DNA from: Idiomarina zobellii
Lineage (GTDB): Bacteria; Pseudomonadota; Gammaproteobacteria; Enterobacterales; Alteromonadaceae
Length of the DNA: 64,000 bases
Reading direction: 5' to 3'
Assembly (NCBI RefSeq): GCF_900100855.1
Contig: NZ_FNCB01000003.1
Coordinates: 185,231 to 249,230, forward strand
The notes below the pieces were generated by a model that was not told the origin of the DNA, ran no database searches, and was given only the letters and a program-made list of their open reading frames with translations. How positions within the stretch are numbered: position 1 is the first letter of the stretch; each line of letters starts with the position of its first letter. Both the position numbers and the translations under genes were made by a program. This document shows positions 63,944 through 64,000 of this stretch, one piece after another.

Positions 63944-64000
63944 TTAATTCAATTTAAATTCCTGCTGCTTGTGTAGCATAGCCCAGGAGATTCGGGCCAG
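63944..64000 (-). CDS. IS110-family transposase, C-terminal fragment (rest beyond window)
   Basis: Eighteen codons and a TAA stop are open to the window edge: LARISWAMLHKQQEFKLN. The pattern (N)K-x-ARI-x-WA followed by a short charged tail is how IS110/IS116/IS902 transposases commonly end, after the Transposase_20 domain. Such a short piece is weak evidence on its own; the adjacent structured non-coding region supports it. Confidence 0.5.
   Translation of the reverse strand: MARISWAMLHKQQEFKLN

Larger units (their letters stand above)
63594..64000 (-). mobile_element. Probable end of an IS110-family insertion sequence
   Basis: The last 57 bases read on the minus strand as an IS110-type transposase C-terminus, and the roughly 350 bases between its stop and hemN carry no long frame on either strand. 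This is the picture of an insertion element whose transposase 3' end and terminal region enter the window. The exact boundary is not visible because IS110-type elements usually lack inverted terminal repeats and target duplications; the real end may lie anywhere from about 63594 to 63750. Confidence 0.45.

Overview
This 64 kb window is an ordinary stretch of gammaproteobacterial chromosome, densely coding on both strands. The gene content and order (plsB/lexA/sulA, coaBC-dut-slmA, yibN-secB-gpsA facing gpmI-envC-yibQ, ftsYEX-rpoH facing rsmD-yhhL) match the Gammaproteobacteria. The caa3-type oxidase cluster, the reverse-transsulfuration pair and the marine-type gene mix point to the Alteromonadales, most likely an Idiomarina-like bacterium. 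That genus assignment is inference from gene order and protein style, not from a search.

Layout. 1-3.2 kb: plsB (cut by the window edge), divergent from an SOS operon lexA-sulA with two LexA boxes. 3.4-11.7 kb: a complete cytochrome c oxidase locus (coxB with fused cytochrome c, coxA, ctaG, coxC, SURF1, a CxxxC membrane protein, ctaA, ctaB/cyoE, sco). 11.7-18.3 kb: polysaccharide deacetylase, MATE transporter, nfuA, comF, bioH, mutM, a 2OG-Fe(II) oxygenase. 18.4-24.1 kb: rpmG/rpmB, radC, coaBC-dut-slmA, gpsA, secB, yibN. 24.2-32.7 kb: gpmI-envC-yibQ, ykgJ, rpoH, ftsX-ftsE-ftsY, rsmD, yhhL. 32.7-37.5 kb: yjaG, a VOC protein, cystathionine gamma-lyase/synthase and beta-synthase, threonine aldolase.

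37.6-39.6 kb holds the most unusual locus: a secreted small protein with seven EGKCG motifs in 81-bp tandem repeats, followed by overlapping genes for a DUF692 (MNIO) enzyme and a DUF2063 partner. This is the architecture of bufferin/HvfA-type copper-binding RiPPs. After comM (39.6-41.1 kb) comes a thiol-redox cluster resembling scsABCD (suppressor of copper sensitivity, 41.3-45.1 kb), so two copper-related envelope systems lie close together. A ccdAB toxin-antitoxin pair with a perfect palindromic operator follows (45.2-45.8 kb).

45.8-63.6 kb: fpr, ubiK, rep, a GAF-GAF-GGDEF protein with a decayed EAL domain, cytochrome c5, dinB, a DUF4399 protein, a chemotaxis receptor, a KtrAB/Trk-type potassium system, an M14 carboxypeptidase, mltC, a DUF454 protein and hemN. 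The last 400 bases contain no long reading frame until the final 57 bases, which read on the minus strand as the C-terminus of an IS110-family transposase. The structured non-coding stretch between it and hemN is a candidate end of that element and possibly its guide (bridge) RNA.

The chromosome is tightly packed: several convergent pairs overlap by their stop codons only (TTAG/TTAA), and several minus-strand stop codons sit in the loop of a hairpin. No tRNA, rRNA or CRISPR array was seen.
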